A stretch of DNA of 64,000 nucleotides, taken from Streptomyces sp. NBC_01214 (GTDB lineage Bacteria; Actinomycetota; Actinomycetes; Streptomycetales; Streptomycetaceae). A program made the position numbers and the translations under genes. The notes under the pieces are model-generated. The model made no database searches and was not told the DNA's origin. It worked only from the letters and a program-made list of their open reading frames with translations. This document shows positions 8,888 through 16,527 of the stretch, one piece after another. The stretch is from NCBI RefSeq assembly GCF_026340975.1, contig NZ_JAPEOS010000003.1:124001-188000 (forward strand), written 5' to 3'. Each line of letters opens with the position of its first letter. Within the stretch, counting starts at the first letter, position 1.

Positions 8888-9407
8888 ATGGCCTTGTTTC
8901 TAGGTCTCGGCATCGGGGGAATCGTCCTGCTGGCCGGCTCGCCGGTGTTCGACGGGTGGCTGTCGTTCCCGGTGGTCGCGGGCTTCGTCTCGATGCTCGG
9001 TTTCACGGGGGCGATCGTGCTCGGGACCACGGGTCTCGGGCCGGGAGCGGCAGCCGCCGCCGGGCCGCGGCCGGTGCGGGGGCCGGCCGGTCGACGTACC
9101 GACTGGGCCTGGCCCTCTCCCGGGACGGCAGCGGGGCGGCCCGCGCCACGGCGAGCTCGTCGGGTCGGCCGGGACCGTGGTCACCGCCGTTCCGGCGGGC
9201 GGGTACGGGGAGGTCCTGCTGAGGCTGGGCGGCCAGCCGGTCAAGTACGCCGCGACCGCCGGTGGCCCGGTGGCCCTGGGCGCCGAGGTGGGGGTGACGG
9301 CGACGCCGTCGTCCACCTCGGTCGGCGTGCGCGCCGTCGAGCGCCGACCCGGGCCGCTGACCCGGGCGCGCTTCACCTCCTCCTTCACCACCGATCTGCC
9401 CGTGTGA
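8888..9407 (+). pseudogene. nfeD: NfeD-like membrane protein with two frameshifts
   Basis: ATG 8888, preceded by GGAGG, starts a short NfeD-like protein with two membrane segments (ALFLGLGIGGIVLLAG and VVAGFVSMLGFTGAIVLG). Coding character then passes to a second frame near 9055 (GRSTYRLGLALS) and to a third near 9140 (GELVGSAGTVVTAV followed by GGYGEVLLRLGGQPVKYAAT), which is the beta-rich OB-fold expected at an NfeD C-terminus. Both changes are in the minus-one direction, consistent with two small deletions. The following gene is a truncated flotillin, the usual operon partner of NfeD, which supports the family call. As it stands no full-length protein can be made. Confidence 0.7.
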
Positions 9408-9429
9408 GAGCGGGCAGGGGGGATCCACC

Positions 9430-9912
9430 ATGAGTTCGGTCGTCGTTCCGGTCGTGGGAGTGGTCGTACTCCTCGCGCTGCTCGCCCTGGTCGTCGTCAC
9501 CCGTTACAAGGTCGCCGGTCCCAGCGAGGCGTTCCTGATCACCGGCCGGCTCCCGCAGGTGGTCGCCAAGGCTGCCGAACCGCTCAGCGCCATCGACAAG
9601 ATGACCGTCATCTCCACGGACGGCGCGAACAAGCCGTCCCGCACCGTCGCCGAGAACGTCGCCCAGGGCATGGAGTTGCTCGGCTCCACCACGGGGGTCG
9701 ACCTCGCCCGGCTCCTCAAGGGACTCACCGCGACCGCGACCGCGACCGTGACCGTGACCGAGGCGGCGACGCCCGCTCGGCCCGCCCCGGCCAACGGCAA
9801 GATCGCGATCACCGACCGACGTCCGGAGCCGTACCCGCCGGGGGCGGCGTCCGATTGCAGTTTCCGGTCAGGTATCGCACCCTCGATCAATCAAACCTAC
9901 CCACTCCGTTAA
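9430..9912 (+). pseudogene. Flotillin/SPFH protein with large internal deletion
   Basis: The 160-codon frame starts at ATG 9430 with a purine-rich ribosome site. The N-terminus (VVLLALLALVVVTRYKVAGP followed by SEAFLITGR) is that of a bacterial flotillin: one membrane helix, then the beginning of the SPFH domain. It jumps directly to the flotillin C-terminus (LPQVVAKAAEPLSAIDKMTV, then AENVAQGMELLGSTTGVDLA). A normal flotillin has about 450-500 residues, so roughly 300 residues covering most of the SPFH and coiled-coil regions are missing, in frame. The last about 50 residues are not flotillin-like. It may be expressed but cannot form a normal raft scaffold. It follows the broken nfeD. Confidence 0.75.
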
Positions 9913-9962
9913 CATGTCCGGTCTGACAATGTTCACGTTGGACCACGATAAGCGGCCGGAAA

Positions 9963-11333
9963 TTGACATCATCGATATCGCGGGTTCTTTCTCGAATAGG
10001 CGACGGCGCCAGGTCCGCCACGCGTCCCCGACCCCGGGTCGTGCTGTGGGCCGCGGTGGGTGTGATCGGGCTCGGATTCCTCGTCGCACTTGAGCTGGCC
10101 GCGCGCCAGTACGGCGTGCCCGGTCCGATCACCGTCCAGACGCGAGAAGTGATCTTCGCCCCCCAGTCGGGGACGGTGCTGTACGCCAGCATGGCGCTGA
10201 TGATGGTGGTGCTCACCTGGCGGCAGCGCTTCATCGGGCTCGCCGCCGCGATCGGCATCGACCTCGTCTTCTGGCTCGTGCGGTGGGTGGTCGGCGCCCA
10301 GATGATGTTCGGCAACGGCGCGTTGCTGGTGACCTTGGCCTGGGCCGTCATCGCCGTCACGCGTCGCACCGGACATGAGCGCCTCCTCCTGCTGAAGGGC
10401 GTGGGACTGGCCCTGCTGCTGGTGACCGGCCGCAAGACCGGCTACACCTGGCTGCTGATCACCTCGAAGTCCCGCCCGATGGTGCTCGACCAGTACGTGG
10501 CGACCGCCGATCACGCGCTGGGCAACCCGTCGTGGGTGGCGGGCCGGATCGTCGAGGCCACCGGCACGGTCGGCTTCCGCGTCCTCGAATTCGTCTACAT
10601 CCAGCTCGCCGTCGCCGCGGTCGCCGTCGCGCTGTACCAGCTGCGCCACGTGGCGGCCCTGCGCCGCTTCCCGAGCCACCACCTGGTGCGCACCTTCCTG
10701 GTCATCGGGCTGCTCGGACCGGGCATCTACATGATCTTCCCGGTGGTCGGGCCGATCTTCGCCTACGGCGCGGACGGCGCGCAGTGGGCGGTGGCCGACC
10801 TGTGGCCGAACACGCCGCCGCCGCTCGGTACCCCCGCACCGATGCCCTTCGACGAGTTCACCCCGCGCAACTGCATGCCCAGCCTGCACACGGCGTGGGC
10901 CACCGCGATCTTCATCCATTCCCGCAGGGCCCCACGGGCGCTGCGCCACGCGGGCACGTTCTGGCTGATCGCCACGCTCGGAGCCACCCTGGGCTTCGGC
11001 TACCACTACGGCGCGGACATCATCGCCGGCGTGGTGTTCACGGTCACGATCGAGACGGCGCTGCGCTCGCTCGCCCGCGGCTGGGACCGGCCCGGCATCC
11101 TGCTGACCACCTACGGCACCGCGGTGTTCGTCGCGTACCTGGCCTCGTACCGCTATCTGTCGGTGCAGCTGGCCGCGTACCCGTGGGTGTTCGGGCCGCT
11201 GCTCCTCCTCGCGATGGGCTCGGTGATCTACGGCTTCGTACGGATCACCAAGAAGTGGGAACGGGAGGCCGCCGCGGAGGCCACGGTGCGCGTGCCGGAA
11301 CCGCGACGCGAACCGCAGCCCGAACTGGTCTGA
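9963..11333 (+). CDS. PAP2-family integral membrane protein
   Basis: About 456 residues with roughly ten hydrophobic segments. The PAP2/inositol-phosphorylceramide-synthase-like signature is present in the C-terminal half: CMPSLHTAWA near residue 303 (the PSGH-like motif with its catalytic His) and YHYGADIIAG near 346 (second His and Asp). Such proteins cleave or transfer phosphate groups of membrane lipids. The C-terminal tail is short, basic and Pro-rich. The start is uncertain: TTG 9963 gives the longest frame but has a weak ribosome site, while GTG 10041 sits just before the first helix. It lies between decayed genes and a GNAT gene with no obvious operon partner. Confidence 0.78.
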   Translation: MTSSISRVLSRIGDGARSATRPRPRVVLWAAVGVIGLGFLVALELAARQYGVPGPITVQTREVIFAPQSGTVLYASMALMMVVLTWRQRFIGLAAAIGIDLVFWLVRWVVGAQMMFGNGALLVTLAWAVIAVTRRTGHERLLLLKGVGLALLLVTGRKTGYTWLLITSKSRPMVLDQYVATADHALGNPSWVAGRIVEATGTVGFRVLEFVYIQLAVAAVAVALYQLRHVAALRRFPSHHLVRTFLVIGLLGPGIYMIFPVVGPIFAYGADGAQWAVADLWPNTPPPLGTPAPMPFDEFTPRNCMPSLHTAWATAIFIHSRRAPRALRHAGTFWLIATLGATLGFGYHYGADIIAGVVFTVTIETALRSLARGWDRPGILLTTYGTAVFVAYLASYRYLSVQLAAYPWVFGPLLLLAMGSVIYGFVRITKKWEREAAAEATVRVPEPRREPQPELV

Positions 11334-11428
11334 GCGCGCGGGGCGCTGCGGCCGGCCGGTCCGGTCGCCGCTCCGGGCGAATTCCGGTGGGGCCGGTGAG
11401 CGGCGCCGAGTAAGGTCGGCCCGTCGTG

Positions 11429-12091
11429 ATGGACGCGGGGGACGGCGGGTCGGGCATGGAGCAGGCGAAGGCGAAGGCGCCGGCGTCGGTGGAGCTGGTG
11501 GAACTCGCGGGGGAGCGGGTCCGGCTGGAGCCGCTGGAGCTGCGGCACCACGACGGGCTGTGCGCGGCGGTGCGCGACGGCAGCCTGTGGGAGCTCGCCG
11601 TGACGCTCGTCCCCCACCCGGACGACGTCCGCGGCTTCATCGAAGAAGCGATGGCGGCCCGCGCCGAGGGCACGCAGATCCCGTACGCGACGGTGGACGC
11701 GGCGACGGGGGAGGTCCTCGGCTCCACCCGGCTGATGATGATCAACACCGCGCAGCGGAGGTTGGAGATCGGCTGGACCTTCCTCGCGGAGTCCCGTCAG
11801 CGGACCGGCGCGAACACCGAGGCGAAGCTGCTGATGCTGACGCACGCCTTCGAGGTGCTGGGGATGAACCGGGTCGAGCTGCTGACGGACGTACGGAACG
11901 CGAGGTCACGGGCGGCGATCGCCGGGCTGGGCGCGACGCACGAGGGCGTGCTGCGGCACCACATGGTCATGCGGGACGGTTGGATCCGCGATACGGCGGT
12001 GTACAGCATCACCCGGCCGGAATGGCCGGCAGCGAAGCGCGCACTGGAGGCGCGCCGCACGGGCCGACCCGCACCACGCACCGGGAAGTGA
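11429..12091 (+). CDS. GNAT-family N-acetyltransferase (RimJ/RimL type)
   Basis: About 220 residues. After a variable N-terminus comes LAGERVRLEPLELRHHDGL, the standard opening of RimJ/RimL-like acetyltransferases. The acetyl-CoA region follows (RRLEIGWTFLAESRQRTGAN) and then the C-terminal GMNRVELLTDVRNARSRAAI strand-helix unit. These enzymes transfer acetyl groups to amines of proteins, amino acids or small molecules; the substrate is unknown here. The start could be GTG 11426, ATG 11429 or ATG 11456; none has a strong ribosome site. It stands alone between the PAP2 gene and an intergenic region (12092-12320) where I see nothing definite. Confidence 0.88.
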   Translation: MDAGDGGSGMEQAKAKAPASVELVELAGERVRLEPLELRHHDGLCAAVRDGSLWELAVTLVPHPDDVRGFIEEAMAARAEGTQIPYATVDAATGEVLGSTRLMMINTAQRRLEIGWTFLAESRQRTGANTEAKLLMLTHAFEVLGMNRVELLTDVRNARSRAAIAGLGATHEGVLRHHMVMRDGWIRDTAVYSITRPEWPAAKRALEARRTGRPAPRTGK

Positions 12092-12320
12092 GCGCCAGGC
12101 GGCGAGCGCCATGAAACCCGGCCGGGCCCGGTCCGGCCGGCGGCGGTTCGTCCGTCAGGCTCCGCAAGGGCGACGTCGTCACGGGTGACGCGCCGCTTCG
12201 TGGGAGCGGTCAGGACCCGCCATCGACGTCCGCGCGCGGCAGCGGTGCGTGCCCGCGTCGTACGCCGGCGCTGACGCCGGTGATGCACCGGCCGCGGCAG
12301 AGAGCCCGCTCGCGGGGCCG

Positions 12321-12647
12321 CTACTCGCCAGGTGCCCGGTACCGGACCTGCTCCGCTCTGCGCAGGGCGTCCAACGTTTCGTCAACGCTGATGAGAACGG
12401 TCGTCTCGAACGAGCTGAGCGCCCCACCTCCGCTGATCGCCAGCGCGACGGAGGCCATGGACACGTTGTCCGGGGCTTCCCAGAGGTTGTAGCCGTCGTG
12501 CGTGCCGAAGGCGTACCAGAACCCGTGGAGCTTCCCGCCCACGGACTCGATGTACGACCGCGCGGCCTGTGCGCGGTCCTCGGGGTGGCCGATCAGCCTC
12601 GCCCAAGTCTCCGGTGTGTAGCTGAACCTCGACAGATAGAGCGGCAT
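12321..12647 (-). CDS. GYD-domain protein
   Basis: A 108-residue protein starting at ATG 12647, with AAGGGGA upstream. The sequence MPLYLSRFSYTPETWARLIG, GKLHGFWYAFGTHDGYNLWE and VALAISGGGALSSFETTVLI matches the small ferredoxin-like GYD family, including the Gly-x-Tyr motif (DGYNLW). Members are short stress- or metal-related proteins of poorly known role; some resemble dimeric alpha/beta barrel proteins. It appears monocistronic. Confidence 0.85.
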   Translation of the reverse strand: MPLYLSRFSYTPETWARLIGHPEDRAQAARSYIESVGGKLHGFWYAFGTHDGYNLWEAPDNVSMASVALAISGGGALSSFETTVLISVDETLDALRRAEQVRYRAPGE

Positions 12648-13304
12648 CGTGTGTCCCCTTCGTCCCACCGATCCATGCCCGCAGTCGGTCGGAGAGGATC
12701 GGGGTGGCCGCCGGTTCCCCCGAATAGCCGGGGACACCGACCACTACGGCCCACACGAGAGCTGCCAAGGCCGACGCACAGGCCCGAGGCCACGTGCACC
12801 AGGGTGTCGCCGACGGTGGTCGCCGGGCGGCGTACGCAGGTCAGCAGGTACGGCCGCCAGGCGTACTGGCTCCGCCGCCCCGGGCGACGGCCCGGTGGGT
12901 ACGGGCGAAGGCCTCGGCGCCGGAAACCGAGCCGTGCCCACGCAGCAGGGCGCGGGGTTCCCCGCCGCCGAGGCTCGGTTCCGACCGCCGGTGAGAGCCG
13001 GGCGCCCCTCCGAAGTCGGCCCGGGTTCGGAAGTCTCTTCCCTTCCCGGCCTCCGGGTCGGCCGGGGGATGGCGCGAAGCGGAGCGTGGATGTCTGCCTG
13101 CGTGGTGTGGCGGAAGGTGTTGATGGTGACGTAGGGAGCAGCGGGGCTGGTGGTACGCAAGGTGTTTCCCGACATCCATCACGTTGAGTAGTCGAGCGCG
13201 TGATTTCTGTAACCATGGTGTCGGGCGGTCGCGAGCTTGCGATGACGGCGGAACGCGACCCGGCCTTCAGTGAACCCGTGAACTGCGCAAGGAGTCAGCT
13301 GATC
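12648..13304. other. 657-bp gap without a recognisable gene
   Basis: Several open frames cross this stretch on both strands, but their translations are Arg/Pro/Gly-rich with no family resemblance and no convincing ribosome sites. I found no tRNA-like fold, strong inverted repeat or operator. The far end presumably contains the promoter of the hydrolase gene starting at 13305. Confidence 0.4.
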
Positions 13305-14564
13305 ATGTCCACCCCTGTCGTCGACGTCTGGGGACCGGTCGCCCCCGGGACCCGCTCCTCGTACCCGCCCGCGCCGGAGCCGCATGACGAATGGAACCTC
13401 GCCGGAGGCACGGCCTGGGTCTACTACAGTCCGCTGAACCGCAGGCAGCTCATCAGGCCCGTCATCCTCTCCGACGGCTTCTCCGGCGGGTCGAGCAACC
13501 TCGACCAGCTCTGGCACGGCCTGGAGGAGAACAGCGAATACCGCTTCGTCTCCGAACTCCACGCGACCGGCCGGGACGTGATCATCCTGGGCTACGACGA
13601 CCGGACGGCATCGATCACGGCCAACGCCGACACCGCCATCGACTGCGTCCGCCGCGCCATTGCCGAGCGGGTCGGCCGGGCGAAGCTGGCCGTGGGCGGG
13701 TTCAGCATGGGCGGAATGGTCACCCGCTACGCGCTCGCCAAGATGGAGCAGGACCCCGCGCTGCCCGACCACGAGACGTCCCTCTACTTCTCCTACGACT
13801 CTCCCCACCACGGCGGATGGTTCCCCGTCGCCCTGCAAGCCTTCACGCACTTCGCGACGGACAAGTGGGGAGACGCGGACGGCATCGGCCCCGTCCTGCG
13901 CCAGTTCTCCGGCCTGCTCAACAGCCCCGCCGCGAAGCAGATGGCGCGGTGGCACATCGGAAAGGCCACGGAGACCCCCCAGCAGGCTCCGGAGCGGGTG
14001 GAGTTCCTGAAGAAGCTCGACGAACTCGGCGGGTGGCCGCGCCAGGTCCGGAAGATCGGTGTCGCCAACGGAGTGGCCACCGGCGTCGGCAACGGCGTCC
14101 GGCCCGATGCGACCGCGGTGAGGTGCGACGGAGAAACGCTGCACGACACGTGGCTCAAGACCCAGGCGCAGGGGAACCAGGTGGTCGCACGCCTGCAGAA
14201 GACGGGCGAGGAGCCGATCTCGATCCGCACCAGCGGGCTGCCCGACATCGACGGCGCTCCCGGCGGCCTGTTCACCATGCCGTCCCCCGCCGGCGACCCG
14301 GGCAGCTTCGGCTTGGCCGCCCTCCTCATGGGCCTCCTCGGCAACGCCGTGGACCCGGAGGTCATCCGCACGTCCTGCTTCATCCCCAGCATCAGCGCCG
14401 TCGCGGCCGGTGAGATCGACGACCCGAAGGCGCTCCACCGTCCGATCGCACCGGAGCACAGCGCGCTCGACGCCTTCGTGTGCGCCAGCCGCAACGAGGG
14501 ACACACCACCATGACCGAAGAACTCGGCGCATGGATCGTGAACGAGATCGTGGCGGTCGACTGA
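13305..14564 (+). CDS. Alpha/beta hydrolase (lipase/PGAP1-like)
   Basis: A 419-residue protein starting at ATG 13305 (MSTPVVDVWGPV), with AGGAG 11 nt upstream. A longer GTG frame from 13200 is less likely. The nucleophile elbow GGFSMGGMVTRYAL carries the presumed catalytic Ser. Upstream come LIRPVILSDGFSGGSSNLDQ and later YDSPHHGGWFP, a Ser-Pro-His-His pattern seen in esterases that act on large or membrane-linked esters. The C-terminal EGHTTMTEEL probably supplies the catalytic His. No signal peptide is visible, so it is probably cytoplasmic or exported by another route. Substrate unknown. It converges on the GH16-like lipoprotein gene. Confidence 0.8.
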   Translation: MSTPVVDVWGPVAPGTRSSYPPAPEPHDEWNLAGGTAWVYYSPLNRRQLIRPVILSDGFSGGSSNLDQLWHGLEENSEYRFVSELHATGRDVIILGYDDRTASITANADTAIDCVRRAIAERVGRAKLAVGGFSMGGMVTRYALAKMEQDPALPDHETSLYFSYDSPHHGGWFPVALQAFTHFATDKWGDADGIGPVLRQFSGLLNSPAAKQMARWHIGKATETPQQAPERVEFLKKLDELGGWPRQVRKIGVANGVATGVGNGVRPDATAVRCDGETLHDTWLKTQAQGNQVVARLQKTGEEPISIRTSGLPDIDGAPGGLFTMPSPAGDPGSFGLAALLMGLLGNAVDPEVIRTSCFIPSISAVAAGEIDDPKALHRPIAPEHSALDAFVCASRNEGHTTMTEELGAWIVNEIVAVD

Positions 14565-14570
14565 CCGTCG

Positions 14571-14601
14571 GGGCGGGCGGGCCGCACCGGCGGGCCCGCC
14601 C
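14571..14601. terminator. GC-rich hairpin between convergent genes
   Basis: GGGCGGGC at 14571-14578 pairs with GCCCGCCC at 14594-14601 across a 15-nt loop, 7 bp after the hydrolase stop and before the 3' end of the minus-strand lipoprotein gene. Streptomycete terminators often lack a U tract, so a bidirectional terminator is plausible. Confidence 0.5.
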
Positions 14602-14674
14602 ACCCCGAACCCCCCGCCGTCAACGTCCTGTTCGGCTTCGGCCACCGCATCCGTTCACGGAACCCGGACCGGGG

Positions 14675-15628
14675 TCAGGACTTCGGCACGGTGTTGAGGT
14701 GGTTGATGCCGGAACTGTAGAAGCCGTCCACCGTTTTCTGGACATCCGCCTGGGAAACGGCCTCACCGGCTTTGTAGTAGAACCAGTTGACCTTCATGTC
14801 CCACGTCCGCGAACCGCCGGTGAAGGGAAGGTCGATGAACCAGTTGCTGAAGTGGACGTCCATTTCTTCGCGCGCGACGTACTTTCCGGAACTGGTGAAC
14901 AACTCCTTGCCGTCGAGGGAGTAGGTGACCTTTCCGTTCATGAAGGTGATCATCAAGAGGTGCCACCCGGCAACGCGCTTTTTGAGTGCGTGAGTTACCC
15001 GGTCCGGCGGATCGGCCTTGAACCAGCTCGTGGTGTCGAGTTGTGGTCCCACCGAACCCCAGCCGCCGTTCGGCAGGTACTCGTAGTCGAGTTCGCTGTA
15101 GTTCGTCGAGGCGTCCGAGGCGTCCGAGGCGGAAATCGGAAAGAAGGTCTCGACGACGTGGTCGCCGTTGCGACCGCTCGTGGGCTTGTCGCTGAGGTGG
15201 ACGCGAGCGGCGTACGTCCCCGTGAAGAGGCCGGTGCCGGTGCTCTGCACCTCGACCTGCCGAGTGCCCTCCTTGGTGCCGTCGGTGGAGGCCTGCAACT
15301 TTAGGACCCTGCCCCCCTGCGCCGTCGGGTCGGAGGGGAAGCCGGCACCGGTGGTGGACCAGGTGTCCTTGATCCCCGGGCCACCCCCGTCGGTACGGAC
15401 CTGCCAACCGTGGGCGGCGAGCGAGGGGTCGTCGGGGCCGCTGTAGTGGAAGTTGTCGAACAGGGTTCCCGGCGGTCCGGACGGGGTCGGCGCGGTGCTC
15501 GGGGCGGCGTCATCGACCCCCTCACCGGATGGGGAGCCGCCGGAACACGCGGCGAGTACGCACAGCAGGGCGGGCAGCGCGAGCACGGTCCACGCGCGAC
15601 GACGAGGGGTGCGACGGGGCTGGCTCAC
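14675..15628 (-). CDS. Secreted lipoprotein with GH16-like glycosidase domain
   Basis: 317 residues from GTG 15628 (AGGAG 7 nt upstream). The N-terminus has a basic n-region, a hydrophobic segment and the lipobox LAACS, so it should be anchored on the outer face of the membrane. The mature part has the concanavalin-like fold pattern and ELDYE near residue 178, which fits the GH16 catalytic motif E-x-D-x-E. Later segments (YSLDGKELFTSS, WDMKVNWFYYKAG) resemble the GH16 C-terminal strands. GH16 enzymes cleave or transglycosylate beta-1,3/1,4-glucans and galactans. It diverges from the polysaccharide operon at 15994, which suggests a role in remodelling or degrading an envelope polysaccharide. 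Confidence 0.78.
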   Translation of the reverse strand: MSQPRRTPRRRAWTVLALPALLCVLAACSGGSPSGEGVDDAAPSTAPTPSGPPGTLFDNFHYSGPDDPSLAAHGWQVRTDGGGPGIKDTWSTTGAGFPSDPTAQGGRVLKLQASTDGTKEGTRQVEVQSTGTGLFTGTYAARVHLSDKPTSGRNGDHVVETFFPISASDASDASTNYSELDYEYLPNGGWGSVGPQLDTTSWFKADPPDRVTHALKKRVAGWHLLMITFMNGKVTYSLDGKELFTSSGKYVAREEMDVHFSNWFIDLPFTGGSRTWDMKVNWFYYKAGEAVSQADVQKTVDGFYSSGINHLNTVPKS

Positions 15629-15993
15629 ACAGGCTCCTGGGGGCGTAAAGGCGGTACCCGGACACGCCCTTTAGAAAAGGATCAACGACCATTACCGGTC
15701 GCACGAAGGGGTCATCCTAACGACGGCTCGGACGGTGTTGCGCACGCGGTTGCGGCGGCGGCGATGGTGCCGGGAGAAAACGAATGTCACCGGCCGGGCG
15801 CGTGCTGATCAGTACGCGGATTGTGCGGGTGCCTGTGCGTCGGTACCTATCGGTAGGCATTTCAATCTGATTACGGCACCTGGCCAGATCCCATCAAATT
15901 CGCACATCGCGCACCCTGTGAATGCGGCCGGTGCGCTAGCGTTCGCCGTGCGGTTCCACGGTCTACGTACCCTGCACTGAAAGGCCTCGCAAG
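15629..15993. promoter_or_regulatory. Divergent intergenic region, 365 bp
   Basis: This region separates the GH16-like lipoprotein (minus) from the polysaccharide operon (plus) and is locally AT-rich by the standards of the window. A candidate -10 element TAGCGT lies near 15938-15943, about 50 bp before the GTG at 15994. A short hairpin (CCTATCGGTAGG) lies near 15846-15857. I could not recognise a riboswitch class. Confidence 0.35.
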
Positions 15994-16497
15994 GTGCGCC
16001 CTGTCATCACTTCCGTCGAACGCGAATCGGCACGCGAGGCACCATCTGACATGTGCGAGTCGAGTTTCGAGGAGCCGGGCCCCGCACCGGTCTTCGTCGA
16101 CCAGTCGGGATTGCGCGGCCGTCTGCTGCGCGGCGTCGGCTGGCCGGTCTCCGTGGTCGGCGCGATCCTGGCGGTCGCCATGGGCAGCAGCCTGATCGGT
16201 GTGCAGGCGGACGCGCCGGCGATGGGCATACCCGCGCAACCCTCGCGGCCGCCCGCCCCGTCACCCTCACCCGCGCCGTCGCGCACCCCGTCGTCCGCTT
16301 CGACCGCCTCGTCCGCACCACGGACGGTCGCGCGGTCCGCGACACCGCAGACGAAGAGCTCGGCCGCCACTTTGAAGACCGCGGCCGCCACCTCGAAGAG
16401 CTCGGCCGCCACCTCGAAGACGGGTGCGACACCGAAGCCCGGAGCCACCGCGCCACGCGGGGCGAAGCCTTCCGGCCGGCCGGCCAAGCAACCCTGA
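15994..16497 (+). CDS. Membrane-anchored Ala/Pro/Ser/Thr-rich protein
   Basis: 167 residues from GTG 15994. About 45 cytoplasmic residues precede one membrane segment (WPVSVVGAILAVAMGSSLIG). The rest is a low-complexity tail rich in Ala, Pro, Ser, Thr and Lys, with near-repeats such as AATSKSSAATSKTGATPKPG, probably lying in or spanning the cell wall. The next gene starts 30 bp downstream, so it is the first gene of the polysaccharide operon. No enzymatic motif is visible. A wall-spanning anchor or accessory for the deacetylase/synthase is my inference. Confidence 0.65.
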   Translation: MRPVITSVERESAREAPSDMCESSFEEPGPAPVFVDQSGLRGRLLRGVGWPVSVVGAILAVAMGSSLIGVQADAPAMGIPAQPSRPPAPSPSPAPSRTPSSASTASSAPRTVARSATPQTKSSAATLKTAAATSKSSAATSKTGATPKPGATAPRGAKPSGRPAKQP

Positions 16498-16527
16498 TCA
16501 CCCGCACCGCCATCTCCAGGAGCGTCA

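Noticed and set aside
9914..10096. 60-codon frame opening MSGLTMFTLDHDKRP upstream of the PAP2 gene
   Set aside because: It overlaps the PAP2 start in another frame, has unbiased codon use and no ribosome site. The AT-rich stretch more likely holds the PAP2 promoter.
12744..13175. 143-codon minus-strand frame in the 12648-13304 gap
   Set aside because: Arg/Pro-rich with no domain, and competing frames of equal quality exist on both strands.
13179..14645. 488-codon minus-strand open frame
   Set aside because: Antisense to the alpha/beta hydrolase, which has a proper nucleophile elbow and ribosome site.
15660..15900. Possible riboswitch upstream of the polysaccharide operon
   Set aside because: The region is AT-rich and has a small hairpin, but I could not match it to any riboswitch consensus (for example the c-di-AMP class).
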